A DNA stretch of 64,000 bases, taken from positions 13,085,983-13,149,982 of the forward strand of contig CM074190.1 in the NCBI GenBank assembly GCA_037179385.1, given 5' to 3'. The DNA is from Holothuria scabra. Taxonomy: Eukaryota > Echinodermata > Holothuroidea > Aspidochirotida > Holothuriidae. Made by a program: the position numbers and the translations under genes. The notes under the pieces are model-generated. The model did no database searches. It was not told the DNA's origin and was given only the letters and a program-made list of their open reading frames with translations. Positions 1-11,349 of this stretch are shown here, piece after piece; position 1 is the first letter of the stretch, and each line of letters opens with the position of its first letter.

Positions 1-2027
1 CTGTCGACATAAAGGTCCTGAGACATGAAACTGACAATTCTCGTTATTTGTTATTAGTTGTCTGTTTATATGCTTATGTTGTTTTTATGTTTTTTATTTT
101 ATGCGGGCACTCAGTTTTCCCTGTGGGATTCAAGAGAGTTGATTTTGTCTTATCTAATGAAGTATTCCTCTTGTTCGAAATTAGCAGTTTGGGGATTTTA
201 GCAAACCACCAGATTTTTGCCAAGGGTGTGTAGTGTTCTCCTTTGTTGACATAAAAACGTCAGTAGCTTAATAAGTAGCATACCATTACACTAACGATGT
301 GAAGTTTTCAACATTTGGCCAGCTCGAAATTTTGAAAGATAGTATATTCTTGTATTTTAGAAACTTAAGACAAGTAAAACCAAGCCTGACAAAGCATAGC
401 ATAGCAAAGAGGTATGATAACAAAAGAAGGCAGAACATAGCTTACCCAGTAGAGTAAAGCGCTTGAAAATTAAATTAAGTACAAAATATTTTTGTTGTGT
501 GTAACAGTCATGCTTTAAATTTAAGAACAGGCTATATGTTAACTTAGTAGAGAATTTTAGCTGACTGAGAAGCGGAAACTCGGGGCAGTTACAAGTTTAC
601 AAACTCCCCTTTAATTTCAGCAACCATGCAGAGGAGCAAATAGAAAGATTTTTTCCTCATTTATTGTCACTGGATGTCACTTTATAATAATCTCCAAATA
701 ATGTCCAATCACACCAATGAAAAACAACATCATGTTCAATTGAACTTAACGTGTGACTGTCAGCAATCGATTGTAAAAGTAGATAATGTATGAAAGAAAA
801 TATCAATTGTTAAGTTTAAAGAATACCTACAAACACAAACCTTATAAATTAAAGCAGGGCAACCAATAACGCTCTAAGATCCCCACTTTAAAATCTCCAC
901 GTATCCATTTTTAAATCAAATAGAAAGAAGTAAAACGAGAAGGACGAGCAAGATGCAAAGGGAGAATAACAGTGATCAACATTAATGAATAGAATGTTGA
1001 AAAAATGTTGATTGAGAGTGATACATTCTAAATTTTTTCTCTTGTGTTGCCAGCTAGAGTAAAACGCCCATCCTGTCAAGAGCACACTACTAGTTTTAAC
1101 TGGGATTTGGAAACATTTGACCGAAATTTTGAGCAAGTTTTCCCGTGAGAAGGTAGGGGGGAAGTAGAAAAATTTTAAAGAGGCGTCGTGCCCATTGGGC
1201 CGGGATATTCGGCTCCCAGTGTTTTTTTCAAGAGTGTCATAAAATTTTGAAAATTAAGCTTCACAATTGGATGTGTTTTGTTAAGTTAATCGACTTTGAA
1301 AAATACAGCTGAATGGAAGTGTATCTAAGTCTATACCAGCTGACTCCTCGTGGTTAATTGCAGAATGATGCTGTTCTCAGGGATTTCAGTTCTCATGTAC
1401 TAAGCTTCAGAGTCACAAATTGTTTCAGAATCAAGAAATACCTTTAAGTTTAAACAGCGGTTCTGGAGAAGCACTAATAACCCACCAGAATCTAAAAGTG
1501 ACATTTAGACCAATCTGCAGTCGTTTTCAACAAAAAAAAATACCTCTCACTAGACGCTTTACGTCGGTTGTCTCCCATCTTATTTCCATCATGAAATAAG
1601 GTTATGTTCTTGGTGTTTATTTATGACGCTACCTCACATACAAGCTTATTTTCCAATGATTAGCTTACCCACCTAGCCATTTCATTGAACGGTATCGCTG
1701 CAGTTCGCTGCAGTGTATTTGGTAGACCTAATTTCCTGATATTTTTCTATTTGTCCATATTTTTTAGTGAAGTAAAAATTTTATGGCAAATGAAAGCTTA
1801 AAATCACGATTACTGCAATTCTATTTACAAGACTGGAAATGCATTTCCGTCTGTGAGTCACGATTGTTTAAAATTGTCTGTGCCCCTCGCGGTAACTAAT
1901 GGCTGAGCTCCGGTTAGATAGTCTTTTAGGAAAGAAACGATTCTCAAGGACTCCTAAAATTTATTTTGTGTCAATGCATGTTCTTTGACTGCAATAATTG
2001 TTCAAATACTTGAGATAAATATCTTAC
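1..2027. other. intergenic, no gene seen
   Basis: I see no exon with convincing splice borders or protein similarity here. The short open frames are low-complexity or unsupported. The remaining exons of the secreted-peptide gene at 2028-2302 should lie on this side, on the minus strand, but I could not identify them. Confidence 0.5.
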
Positions 2028-2302
2028 CTCTTTCTCCTCTTTTTCTTCCAAGTCCGCCTCCCTCTTGGCAAAGGGAGCTGACAAAGACAATGCCACCAGC
2101 GTGGCCAGCACCAATACTGTAACGTATCGTTTTAGCATCTCGTATCGCCTTTCCACCGATTTCGTGGAAGTGATCTGACGACAAGTTTGTTCTGGTTGCT
2201 CTCTGACACTTGCAGGGGAATTGGTACGTCGTAACACCTGACTGGCCCCTCGGTAATCTGGTGTTGCAGAGACAACCACCATTCACCGTTATGTCATAGT
2301 TC
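2028..2302 (-). CDS. exon of a small secreted peptide precursor gene
   Basis: The exon is bounded by an acceptor (TTTGCAG, just above 2302) and a good donor (GAG|GTAAGA at 2028/2027). Its first part reads as 5' UTR. A start at 2138 opens 37 codons in phase 0 to the donor. The peptide begins with a basic N-terminus and a hydrophobic core ending LSLSA, a typical signal peptide. PFAKREADLEEKEEKE follows, with a dibasic KR site and an acidic, propeptide-like run. The ATG at 2138 is chosen because the signal peptide starts there; the same frame is open further upstream, but that stretch is not signal-like. The layout suggests a neuropeptide or other processed secreted peptide. I do not recognise the family and the mature peptide is not visible. 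Confidence 0.5.
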
Positions 2303-4829
2303 CTGCAAATGAAATCATTTATACCTTTCGTTTCGTTTGCTTTTCGTTTTTCTTATCTCCAGAGTTCCCAATGACTATCCGTTTATGAATCTTCATAAAA
2401 ATTTAAACTTATTTGTAAAGAGGAGCGTGCTTAAGATTGTTGACACAGCTGGATGAAATTTACTCATTTAAAGTTTATGGTGAAGTGTTAAACTGTATGG
2501 CAGTATGAATTAGTTATGCGTGAGAATAACACGTGATTGTCTGTCTGAACTTGAACCATAAACAAATCGTTATGGCGATATCATACTCAACTTTTAACTC
2601 TTTGGTGTACATAGTACTGCACTGGTTCCGAGGTATAACATGTTCCTAATTCTGTAAGTTACTTCGAATAAATTGTTAAAAGTGATTCGTGTTCGCCATT
2701 TTAGAGGTGGGGGTTGGGAAAGACGGGCCGAAAAACTTGCGGACTACTGTGTGGATACACCCGTTTTCAATATTAAAACCGTCCGTCAAAAGTAACTTTG
2801 AAGGTCAGGCCTACATTTCTTAACATATATCATTAGTTTGATAAGTATACGTTGTAATAAATGCAGTCAGAATATTTGTTGATAGAATATTTAAATACGC
2901 AACAAGTTCCATACGGTTCGCAGGCCTTTGGAGGGTCTAAAGCCATAAATGTCTTCGTTTTTGAAATAATGATTGAAAAAACGAGTATATGCTGTGTAGA
3001 AGCTACGGAATGGGCGGAGGGTGGTTCTGTAATATGTGGACAATGCCTGCTGTGAAGGTGAAGTTTAGACCTAGAAGGGAGTTGAACAATTTGTCCTCAA
3101 AATATTGTCTGTTCGTCTTCCATGTTAGTTTATAGTGCTTGGTACAAGAAAGAGTTTAAGACTTTAAGGGACTGACTAGGCCTGTCGTCACATCGTTTCG
3201 AAATAACAGTACCGGCATGGTAAAGTGAAGTTGTTAAATAATTCTGTTGGTAAACTGTAAATTGAATTTTATGTTATTTTTTTTTTAAATGAGATCAGGT
3301 GAAAAGATATTCAGCAATGCCTTCCTCTCTATAATTCAGAAACCCAGCAGACATCAATGACTTCAAAATGAAAAACGAAGCCATACCTCCCCCCCCTTTC
3401 GGAATTTATTTACGGACTTTCACTTTCGGAATTGACATTTACAGAAAATGAAATAAAGAAACAAAAACACAACAAGTACTGTCAACTTATTGTCATGACT
3501 TTTTATGTGTTTTTTTTATTTCTTTTTTTTTTTTCGTAATTGTACAAAATAGTCATTTCTTACAGTATAAGATTAAAAGGTTTGGATTGTCATTGCTTTT
3601 TTCATTACTTCAAAATAACAAAACACACATTCGTCACAAAATTATGCAAAATTTGCACAAACGTCTCTATGTCTGAAAGTTAAACGCCCTCTATTTGGTT
3701 CCAAAGCATTAACTGATGTGGTGTTTCGTGGTCATTCAAATATAACGCCTTTGATCTTCACCGTGAAAACCTGTTGGCTCATTCTGTGGAGTTTAAGATT
3801 CAATGGTTTTGCATGAATCTCCTGATCCCGAATCGCGAAGGAAAATAATTTGCATTAAGTGGAAAATGTCACGTATTCTAAATGTCACCACTTTGAACAT
3901 ATTCAAATCTATTAAGAAAGTTAGCTGCGTACGGCCTACGCGGCATCTTTAAAAATAAGTGTTTGCAAACATTGTTAAACATTACACTTAAACTGCCATT
4001 TAACGCAAATATTAGAGAGGAATTTCATGCCTTCGATGTAAACTTGATGTAGCGTGGGCTTTGTCTTTCGGTTGCCTTTGACTATTTACGAAGTACTACA
4101 GGAAGAATAATTGACCAGTTATTTACACATTTATCAAACATCAAAAGACATGTAATACGATCTCTTTAAATAATCATTGTCACACTATTATATGTCAGAG
4201 GTCAATAAATATGCTTCTGCGCAGTTTTGTGGGTGTAAAAAATCCTACGCAGTGTGTATGTGGATTTCCTTCCGACAAATCATTATCCAAAGTTTGCATT
4301 AATTTTTTATAACTAAATTTTGGAAGGACCAAAGTGGGACATTATGATTAAATGGTTTAGTGGTTAATTGTTAACGTAATCCTGAACATAACATAGATCG
4401 ATGTAAAAAAGTAATGATATGAAAATCTTACACTAGGCAACGTTGCAATTGTTGCATTTTATTTAACTGTAAAGTATGGGGCAATAGGAGCATCCGACGT
4501 AGTACTTACATGATAGGGAATCAATACAGGCTCGCAGTCCTGCATTTCCGGGACCTTGATTTTTTGGTCTTGGAGAGTTTCAAGTTGCCATTAACACTTA
4601 CAAAGTTTTTTAAATTTGTCCCCGGAAAATCCCCCCAACCGTTTTGGCTTTCTTCAGTAAGTTCAGTATAGTTGTCTGGTTATACCACGGACTTCCTATA
4701 TACGTGGATACCAACTGGGACAGTTGGTTAGGGTTAGGAGGTGGGGGTGGGGTCGAGGAACTGCCACCGAGAATTTCCAAATCTGCATCTGTACACACAC
4801 ATTACTCAGGCTAGGGCCTTTTTTTTTAC
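2303..4829. other. intergenic, no gene seen
   Basis: Mostly AT-rich sequence with homopolymer runs, for example around 3280 and 3510-3535. The open frames at 2861-3055 and 4610-4918 lack start context, splice context or family resemblance. I see no RNA gene or clear transposon terminus. Confidence 0.45.
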
Positions 4830-6240
4830 ATTACCTTAGCCTGACTATGAAGGATAAAATGCTAAGATCCTTATATCATCTGTATATACTACACCAAACC
4901 AGCCTACAAAGAATATAGTTCATTGTCTCTCATGTAAAAAGTGCAGCATATGTAAACATGTGATTAAACAAGTGATTAAACAATTGATTTAACGACAATA
5001 TCATAGCCTGACTATGAGGGATAAAACCCAAAGCAGTTTTGCTATTTCAAAGTTCTTCAATCACAAAATCACTAACAACCCATATGTTTAATGTAGAAAA
5101 TCTGCTACCCAATTTTGCATTCGTATAGCAATTTGTCCATTTTGTGTAGCAAAATGCGATGCAATACCGGATAAATTATTCCCTACAAAGTCCCTAATAT
5201 CTACTTAAAAATTCTGTCTAGTTCCATGACTATATGGGAAAAATCGCAACAACCTATCTATCATCTGAGCAGCATTATGTAACCAAGTGATCAGGTTAAA
5301 AGTGTAGCTTACCTAACCAAGTGATTAAACTACAAAATCATAGCCAGACTATGAGGGATAAAACCCAAAGTCCTTCATATTTACTGAAATATTTAAAAAT
5401 AAAATCAACGACCTGGATAATATATGAAACTATGTAACCATGTGTGACCATAAGGGATAAAATGCAAAGACCCTCATATCATCTGCAAACCAATTTACAA
5501 AGGTTAAAATAAAATTACACTGCCAAAATTGACTACCCTGTATAAGGGATAAAATGAACAACCTTCATATCAAATGTAACCAAGTGATTAAACTACAACA
5601 TCATAGCCGGGTTACAGTATGTGGGATAAAACCCGAAATCCTTCATATTTACTGAATAATTTCTTTCCAGTTACACTGCCAGGGCCTGACTATAAGGAAT
5701 AAAATGCAGCAACCTTCATATCATCTGCATCTGTATATTACAGTATATCAATCTATGTATGCAGTGATGGAACTGCCCCCCCCCCCCCAAGAGTTGTTGC
5801 CCAGGCCACACCAAACCAACCTGCATGTAACCAAGTGATTAAACTACAATATCATAGCTGGACTATGAGGGATAAAACCCAAAGTCCTTCATATTTACAG
5901 AAATATTTCTAATTAAAACAATCTACAAAGGAAAAAAACATGCAACATAATGGTTACATGTAACCAGTCACTAATTACAATATCATAGCCCGACTATACG
6001 AGGAATAACACCCACTGCCATTCTTTCCAGTTAGACTGACAGGATCTAACTATAAAGAAATAAATGCAATGGCCTTCAAATCACCAGCATCTGGGATGAT
6101 AATACATCAGACTGCCTTAGCCCAACTATAAGGGATAAAATGCTTAGACCCCCATATCATTCGCATCTGTCCATGACACTACACCAAACCTGTCTACAAA
6201 GGATATAATTCATAACTCATATGGAGACTTCTTCCCACCA
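4830..6240. repeat. degenerate tandem/dispersed repeat array
   Basis: Two alternating motifs recur many times. One contains GTGATTAAACTACAA, then ATCATAGCC and GACTATGAGGGATAAAACCC (near 4971, 5312, 5580, 5826 and 5960). The other contains GACTATAAGGGATAAAATGC followed by CATATCATCTGCATCTGT (near 4840, 5440, 5540, 5690 and 6120). Spacing is irregular (about 100-270 bp) and copies are diverged. The array lies just downstream of the last exon of the ParB-methyltransferase gene, so it may overlap that gene's 3' UTR. Confidence 0.6.
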
Positions 6241-6277
6241 TTTTTTTCGTGTAAGCTGGCTCACAGCCCCCATCCTC

Positions 6278-6498
6278 CTATTGCCCCATATCTTCCTCTT
6301 CATCCACTTCACTTTGTTCATCCAGGCTGTCATGTCCCACCTCTTCTTGGCTTTCATCATCTTCATTTCGTTCGGGAGTAGGTGGCTTCCTTAAAACTTC
6401 GTGGCTTACTCGGAGTCTAATATGTCCGTCCATTCCTTGTTCAATGTCAACGGAGATGGCACTTCTACCTTCATTTAAGGCTGCTACCATTCCTGTTC
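6278..6498 (-). CDS. ParB-MTase terminal exon
   Basis: Acceptor GACAG is followed by 2 nt completing a codon, then 73 codons including the TAG stop at 6278. It reads TGMVAALNEGRSAISVDIEQ, the second part of motif I and motif II of beta-class methylases. An acidic tail (EDDESQEEVGHDSLDEQSEV) follows. Confidence 0.7.
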
Positions 6499-6802
6499 CT
6501 GTCGAGTTCAAAAACGTATAATATTAGAACAGTAATAGACAGTATATTAAATTTTTATATTTTGTCTTTACATAAAATAAAAAGAAATACAAAAGGAACA
6601 CAGAATTTCCTGGTGATGGTCGAGTCAAAGTAACAACCTTGAGAGTCTCCTCTAAAGGCTCACGATCTTAAGACTAACATATCTTATCACATGCACTCAA
6701 ATTTCGTACACCAACATTTCGAGCTCGTAGCCAAGTCGGCATTCATGGATCTCCATGACTTGAGATGACTTGTTACACTATAGAACTGACTCGAGCAAAT
6801 AT

Positions 6803-6824
6803 TTGACTTGACTTGACTTGACTT
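6803..6824. repeat. TTGAC microsatellite
   Basis: A short run of TTGAC units, with scattered ACTTGAC copies to about 6900, inside the intron between the last two exons of the ParB-MTase gene. Confidence 0.7.
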
Positions 6825-6936
6825 TTTTTATGACTTGACACGTTTGACAAAGTGCCTGACTCTACTTGACTTGGGTAATGTTGTAAATGACTTGTTACAA
6901 CACTAGTATGTACTGCATAATACTAAATAAACTTCC

Positions 6937-7182
6937 CTGTTCCACAACAAACATCTAGGACACACTGCCCAGGGGTTGACATGGCAGTAATCAGCTCTCT
7001 GTACAGCTCCACTGGCTTTTGTGCAGCATCTACCCTTTGGTCATCAACCATGAAATAGCTACCTCCTTCAACTTCCAACAAATTCTGACTGTGACCTCCA
7101 CTCCAGACTAAATGTGTTGTAGATGCCATTGCTGTATTCCTAGCATTGACCATACCTTTCACACAGGAGGTCAGGACTGCAC
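6937..7182 (-). CDS. ParB-MTase exon 5: methyltransferase motif I
   Basis: Acceptor CTCTTCAG is followed by 246 nt: 2 nt, 81 codons, then 1 nt. The run AQKPVELYRELITAMSTPGQ followed by CVLDVCCGTG is a clear match to the QKP...VLDPFxGxGT signature that binds S-adenosylmethionine. The donor reads ACAG|GGAAGT, a canonical CAG|GTAAGT with its T changed to G. With the junction taken at that point, the frame continues exactly into exon 6. Confidence 0.7.
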
Positions 7183-7430
7183 CTGAAGAGAAGGTTAACA
7201 AAAAGGGAAATGAAATTGTGTTGTGATAACTAAAAATGCACAGGCATCAAAGTGACTTTTGCAGATCTTCATAGAAGCTCAACTTTTGATGTTGTATGTT
7301 TTCTTGTGTGTTTATCGTATGAGTAGGTAGGCCTTTTTCACTTTTTCACAAAGTTAAGGGAACATTTTTGAGAAGCTTATGCAAACCATGATAGGGAGTC
7401 AATTAAATTTGCTTATACATAGCAATGAAC

Positions 7431-7620
7431 CTACCTTTTGTGGGAAGTAGAAAGCTTCCGTAGGCTCTTGAGAGTGCCTAGTTGCCCTCATGGATTCTGC
7501 AACACTGCCCATTTCTGATGTTGTACACAGAACAGTAACAAAGAAATCACTGTTGCCACATTTGATGTATATACCTGTGACTCCAGACAGGCAACTCTTC
7601 ACATCTGCTTGGGACCATTC
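7431..7620 (-). CDS. ParB-MTase exon 4
   Basis: It runs from acceptor TTTCCAG to donor GTAG|GTTCAT, 190 nt, leaving one base for the next codon. A competing donor 4 bases earlier (AAAG|GTAGGT) looks stronger but gives the wrong phase for exon 5. The peptide EWSQADVKSCLSGVTGIYI.. to ..EAFYFPQKV corresponds to the linker and N-terminal part of the methyltransferase domain. No DPPY-like motif is seen. Confidence 0.6.
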
Positions 7621-8215
7621 CTGGAAATGAACAACAGTGTAAAAAATAAAGTCATTGCAAGTCAATAATAATAAACATCTTAATTCATCTTTGTCCATCT
7701 TTAGAGGACATTCCTAAGCTGAGATAAAATGTTTAAGTTAAAGTGTACCTCAAGTAAACAAATTCAAAAATATGTAATAAACAGCATGAAAAATAAATTC
7801 TAACAGTCCAACTCCAATCTTCATGGGACATTCTTGAGTGGAGATGTAAAATGTTGAAATTTATTCACTTAAAATCAATCAGTCCATTGCGCAATAACTT
7901 GTAGCTTTCTTGTTGTACAACTCACAGTTTGTGATTTGATTTCTAATAAAATTAAAAGTGTCCTTATGACCTTGAACACTTCCTGTTTGCTTGCATAGCA
8001 TGTTGCACAGAGAGGGCTTAATTAATTACATCACCCCATAAAAATAAGAGTGCTATCACATCTCGGTACAAAGTGTAGTAACTTTCAGAAAAACAGACAA
8101 ATGCAAATCAACAACTAACATTTCTGCCTCTTGTATCTTATGTCACCTGTTCACTCAGTATGGCCCAATGTAGTGAATTGGCCCAAAGAATTGTAAACAA
8201 TCACTATGGACTTAC

Positions 8216-8308
8216 TGCACCAAGAATTAGAGTGGCAGTGTCCTTCCACTGTCCTTGATCTCCATCCCCTCATGAGCTTGACAGGATCAAGTTTCTGCAT
8301 AGCTGGAT
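8216..8308 (-). CDS. ParB-MTase exon 3 with in-frame TGA
   Basis: There are 31 codons in phase 0 between an acceptor ending CCCCAG and a strong donor GCA|GTAAG. It reads IQLCRNLILSSS, a TGA stop (8272-8270), then GDGDQGQWKDTATLILGA. The sequence on both sides of the stop fits one exon, so the TGA is probably a recent CGA-to-TGA change. This exon is the least certain of the set. Confidence 0.5.
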
Positions 8309-8325
8309 CTGGGGTTGAAAAAGAA

Positions 8326-8412
8326 ATTACTCGTCAATACCACTTGTTTGGGGGATTTAAGGGCTGGAAAAAAATTACTCGTCAATATCACTTGTTTTGG
8401 GGATTTAAGAAA
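8326..8412. repeat. 48-bp direct duplication
   Basis: Two copies of a unit with ATTACTCGTCAATA and CACTTGTTT, starting at 8326 and 8374 (exact 48-bp offset). They lie in the intron of the ParB-MTase gene. Confidence 0.7.
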
Positions 8413-8701
8413 TATATAATGGCTATGAGAGTCTTTTGCTTAGGAGTTGCGAGCTGTGGAATTCCAAGCTGTGGTATCCTATGTTGGACATTTACAGTTC
8501 GGCCTTGCTGAATGAGATGCAGCCTACTGTAAATGTTTTTTTTTTTTTCATTAGCATATTTCCAACTAGAGTAGTACTTTCCTTTCCAAGGAGCATCCTG
8601 TCTTCCCTGTTTACTACAGTTCCAATGAGCAGGGTTTGGGATAAACATAAATTACAGTATTCACTTTCCTTTTTTTCGAAAAAAAAAAAGACCCGTCCAA
8701 C

Positions 8702-8911
8702 CACTTGCCCGATTAACATTGTGTGCCTGTACTCTCCGATCCTATTGTGTAGATTTGCAAGCCACAACACAGCATCAGGACTCAACTCATCCTTGTACAT
8801 GCAGCACATCCTCGATTTAAACACATCTTCCTCAGCTAGCTGCTCTTCCAGTCGTTTTGCTGCCATCAGGTTGTGACACCCTCCAATGACTTTATAGTGA
8901 AAAGCATGGGC
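8702..8911 (-). CDS. ParB-MTase exon 2: core ParB motif
   Basis: Exactly 70 codons follow acceptor CCTTGTAG. The segment AHAFHYKVIGGCHNLMAAKRL matches the ParB core (G-x-H-R/N-L-x-A-A). It continues through DELSPDAVLWLANLHNRIGEYRHTM, the position of the conserved N-R helix of ParB. The donor GTG|GTTGGA is weak but in phase. The exon is followed by a long T run on the coding strand. Confidence 0.65.
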
Positions 8912-9828
8912 CTACAAGGAAGAGAATAAAAGTACAAGTTTACACAAAGCAATGAGTGTTGACATTCGGCACTCACGCAATTCAGCCGGCACTTATCCCA
9001 AAGTGAGGAAAAAATACACCAAACTTTTTTACGTTTCCTAATCCAGTATAAAACAATAATTCAAAACCATTCAGTTACATCTAGTGTTGAGCAGATAGCA
9101 GTGATATCAGAACTATCCCCCTCCCCTTACACCCCGCCCCCAAAGCATGGGTTCAAAATACCGGTCACTCAGAATCAAATAACCACATCCCTTTTATCCT
9201 GTCCTCATCAAACCTTAAAAGAATTAAAATTGCAACTTTAGCAATAGCAGAAAATTCCTGAAAACATTGATAACAGGTCCAGATGATTTAGTAATAACTA
9301 AAGAGAAAAGAAATTTTGCTCCCTGGGAAGGTTCACATGACAAATGACTTGAAGTAAGTCTGTTGTGTTTTATCAGCACCGTACTAGGAAAAAATCGGTA
9401 ATGTATATCTTTTTCTTTGGGCTGTGTTTCATTTTTGGTAATGACATATTGTGCATCCTTTCTAGAATTTTGCAGCAAGGGAATCATATTGTTCACACAA
9501 ATATTTAGCAGTCATCAAAGTATGAAAGAAACTGAGACATAAAGAAAATATTGCCAATGCATCAAATCAGTTATGGTGGCACCCTGCCATTGTAATAACC
9601 AGAATGCAAAAATGCATTGAGGTTTCGATGATACGCACATGCTCTTTTCAATAAAATGCTACATTTCTTGTAACAACTGGTGACCCAAAGTGACCTTTGA
9701 CTCCACCTGTAAGTAACTGGTTTTTCTTTTAACCAAAACATTTCTATGTACAAAAAGCCAAATTTCATACTGTGCCTTAAGATATTCTGCAAACCAGGTT
9801 TTCAGAGTTTGATTCCAGGTGATACCAG
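8912..9828. other. intronic sequence, no gene seen
   Basis: Part of the long first visible intron of the ParB-MTase gene. The minus-strand open frames at 9224-9496 and 9571-9792 lack splice or family support. Confidence 0.45.
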
Positions 9829-11110
9829 ATGACCATTGACCTCCACCAAAAACAACAGGTACAGTACTTCCAACTCACCATAACACATCCACATACTAAT
9901 TAGGAAATCCATCCAAGTTTCCTACCTTGAGATACCCCATTTTGACAAGTTTTTCAAAGTTTGACCGATCATGACCCCAGTTTTCTTTTCACCTCCACAA
10001 AAAACGCATAAAATAATAACAAAAAATAACGCATCAACATATCAAGTTTGAAATCAATCCAAGTTTCCTACCTTGAGATATTGTGTGTAAAAAGGTTTTC
10101 AGGATTTGTCCCCTTCTGACCCCAAATAACCTCTGACCTCCACCAAAATTAATTGGGTTTTCCTTACATCATAACGCATCAACATATCAAGTTTGAAATT
10201 AATTCAAGTTTCCTACCTTGAGATGTAGGGAAAACCAGGTTTTCGGGGTTTGACCCCATGTGACTCTAAATGACCTTTGACCTCCACCAAAATTGATTGG
10301 GTTCTTCCTCACATCATAATGCATCAACATATCAAGTTTGAAATGAATCCAAGTTTTCTACCTTGAGATATAGAGTTAACAAGGATTTCAGGATTTGACC
10401 CCTTGTGACCCCAAATGACCTTTGACCTCCACGAAAATGAATTAGGTCCTTTCTTACAGAATAAAGCATCGACATATCAAGTTTGAAATTAATTCAAGTT
10501 TCCTACCATGAGATATCGTGTAAACAAGGATTTTGGGGTTTTACCCCATGAGACCCCAAATGACCTTTGACCTCCACCAAAATCAATCGGGTCCTCTCTT
10601 ACATCATAATGCATCAATATATCAAGTTTGGAATTATTCCAAGTTTCCTACCATGAGATATCGCGTAAACAAGGATTTCGGGGTTTGACCCTACATGACC
10701 CCAAATGACCTTTGACCTCCACCAAAATCAATAGGGTTCTTCCTTACATCATAACGCATCAACATATCAAGTTTGAAATTAATCCAAGTTTTCTACCATG
10801 AGATATCGTGTAAACAAGGATTTCGGGGTTTGACCCCACGTGACCCCAAATGACCTTTGACCTCCACCAAAATCAATAGGGTTTTTTCTCTCATCATAAC
10901 GCATCAACATATCACGTTTGAAATTAATCCAAGTTTCCTATCTTGAGATATTGTGTAAACAAGGATTTTGGTTTGTTACCCCCTGTGACCCCAGATGACC
11001 TTTGACCTCGCCCAAAATAAGTAGGGTTCTTCCTCTCAGTATGGGGTATCTGTGTACCAAGTTTGAGAACTGTCAGATCTTCCCTTCTCAAGATATCGTG
11101 TAAACAAGCA
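9829..11110. repeat. 145-bp minisatellite carrying DR1 nuclear-receptor sites
   Basis: The marker CAAGTTTG (one base differs in the copy at 10913) recurs at 10043, 10188, 10333, 10478, 10623, 10768, 10913 and 11058, exactly 145 bp apart. A more diverged unit begins near 9829. Each good unit contains TGACCTTTGACCTC at 10271, 10416, 10561, 10706, 10851 and 10996, again in exact 145-bp register. Its reverse complement is AGGTCA-A-AGGTCA, the consensus DR1 site for RXR/HNF4/COUP-TF receptors. The array ends in a CA-rich microsatellite. It sits inside the ParB-MTase intron and close to the start of the divergent gene. Confidence 0.85.
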
Positions 11111-11114
11111 AAGT

Positions 11115-11180
11115 GTCACAAACACACACACATACACACACACATACACACGCACATACACACATACATACACACACACG
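11115..11180. repeat. (CA)n / (CATA) microsatellite
   Basis: ACACACACATACACACA-type repeat directly abutting the last 145-bp unit. Confidence 0.9.
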
Positions 11181-11349
11181 CCATCATGAATGCATAGGTT
11201 TTTCTTTCCATCGAAACCAAAATCTATAGAACGGAACAAGATACAACGCTGGTTTTTTTTGCAAATTTGTTGTAATTTGTTAACATAGACTTCATTAAAT
11301 TTAAACCTCACTGCAATACAAAAATACCCTTCTGAGGCAACACACTTAC

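Noticed and set aside
8270..8272. TGA as selenocysteine codon
   Set aside because: No SECIS-like element recognised, and three unrelated positions carry TGA; point decay is simpler.
8436..8876. 146-codon plus-strand frame
   Set aside because: Antisense of the ParB exon and of homopolymer runs; a shadow frame.
9829..11110. CRISPR array
   Set aside because: Units are contiguous and 145 bp long without unique spacers, in a eukaryotic intronic setting; simple tandem repeat.
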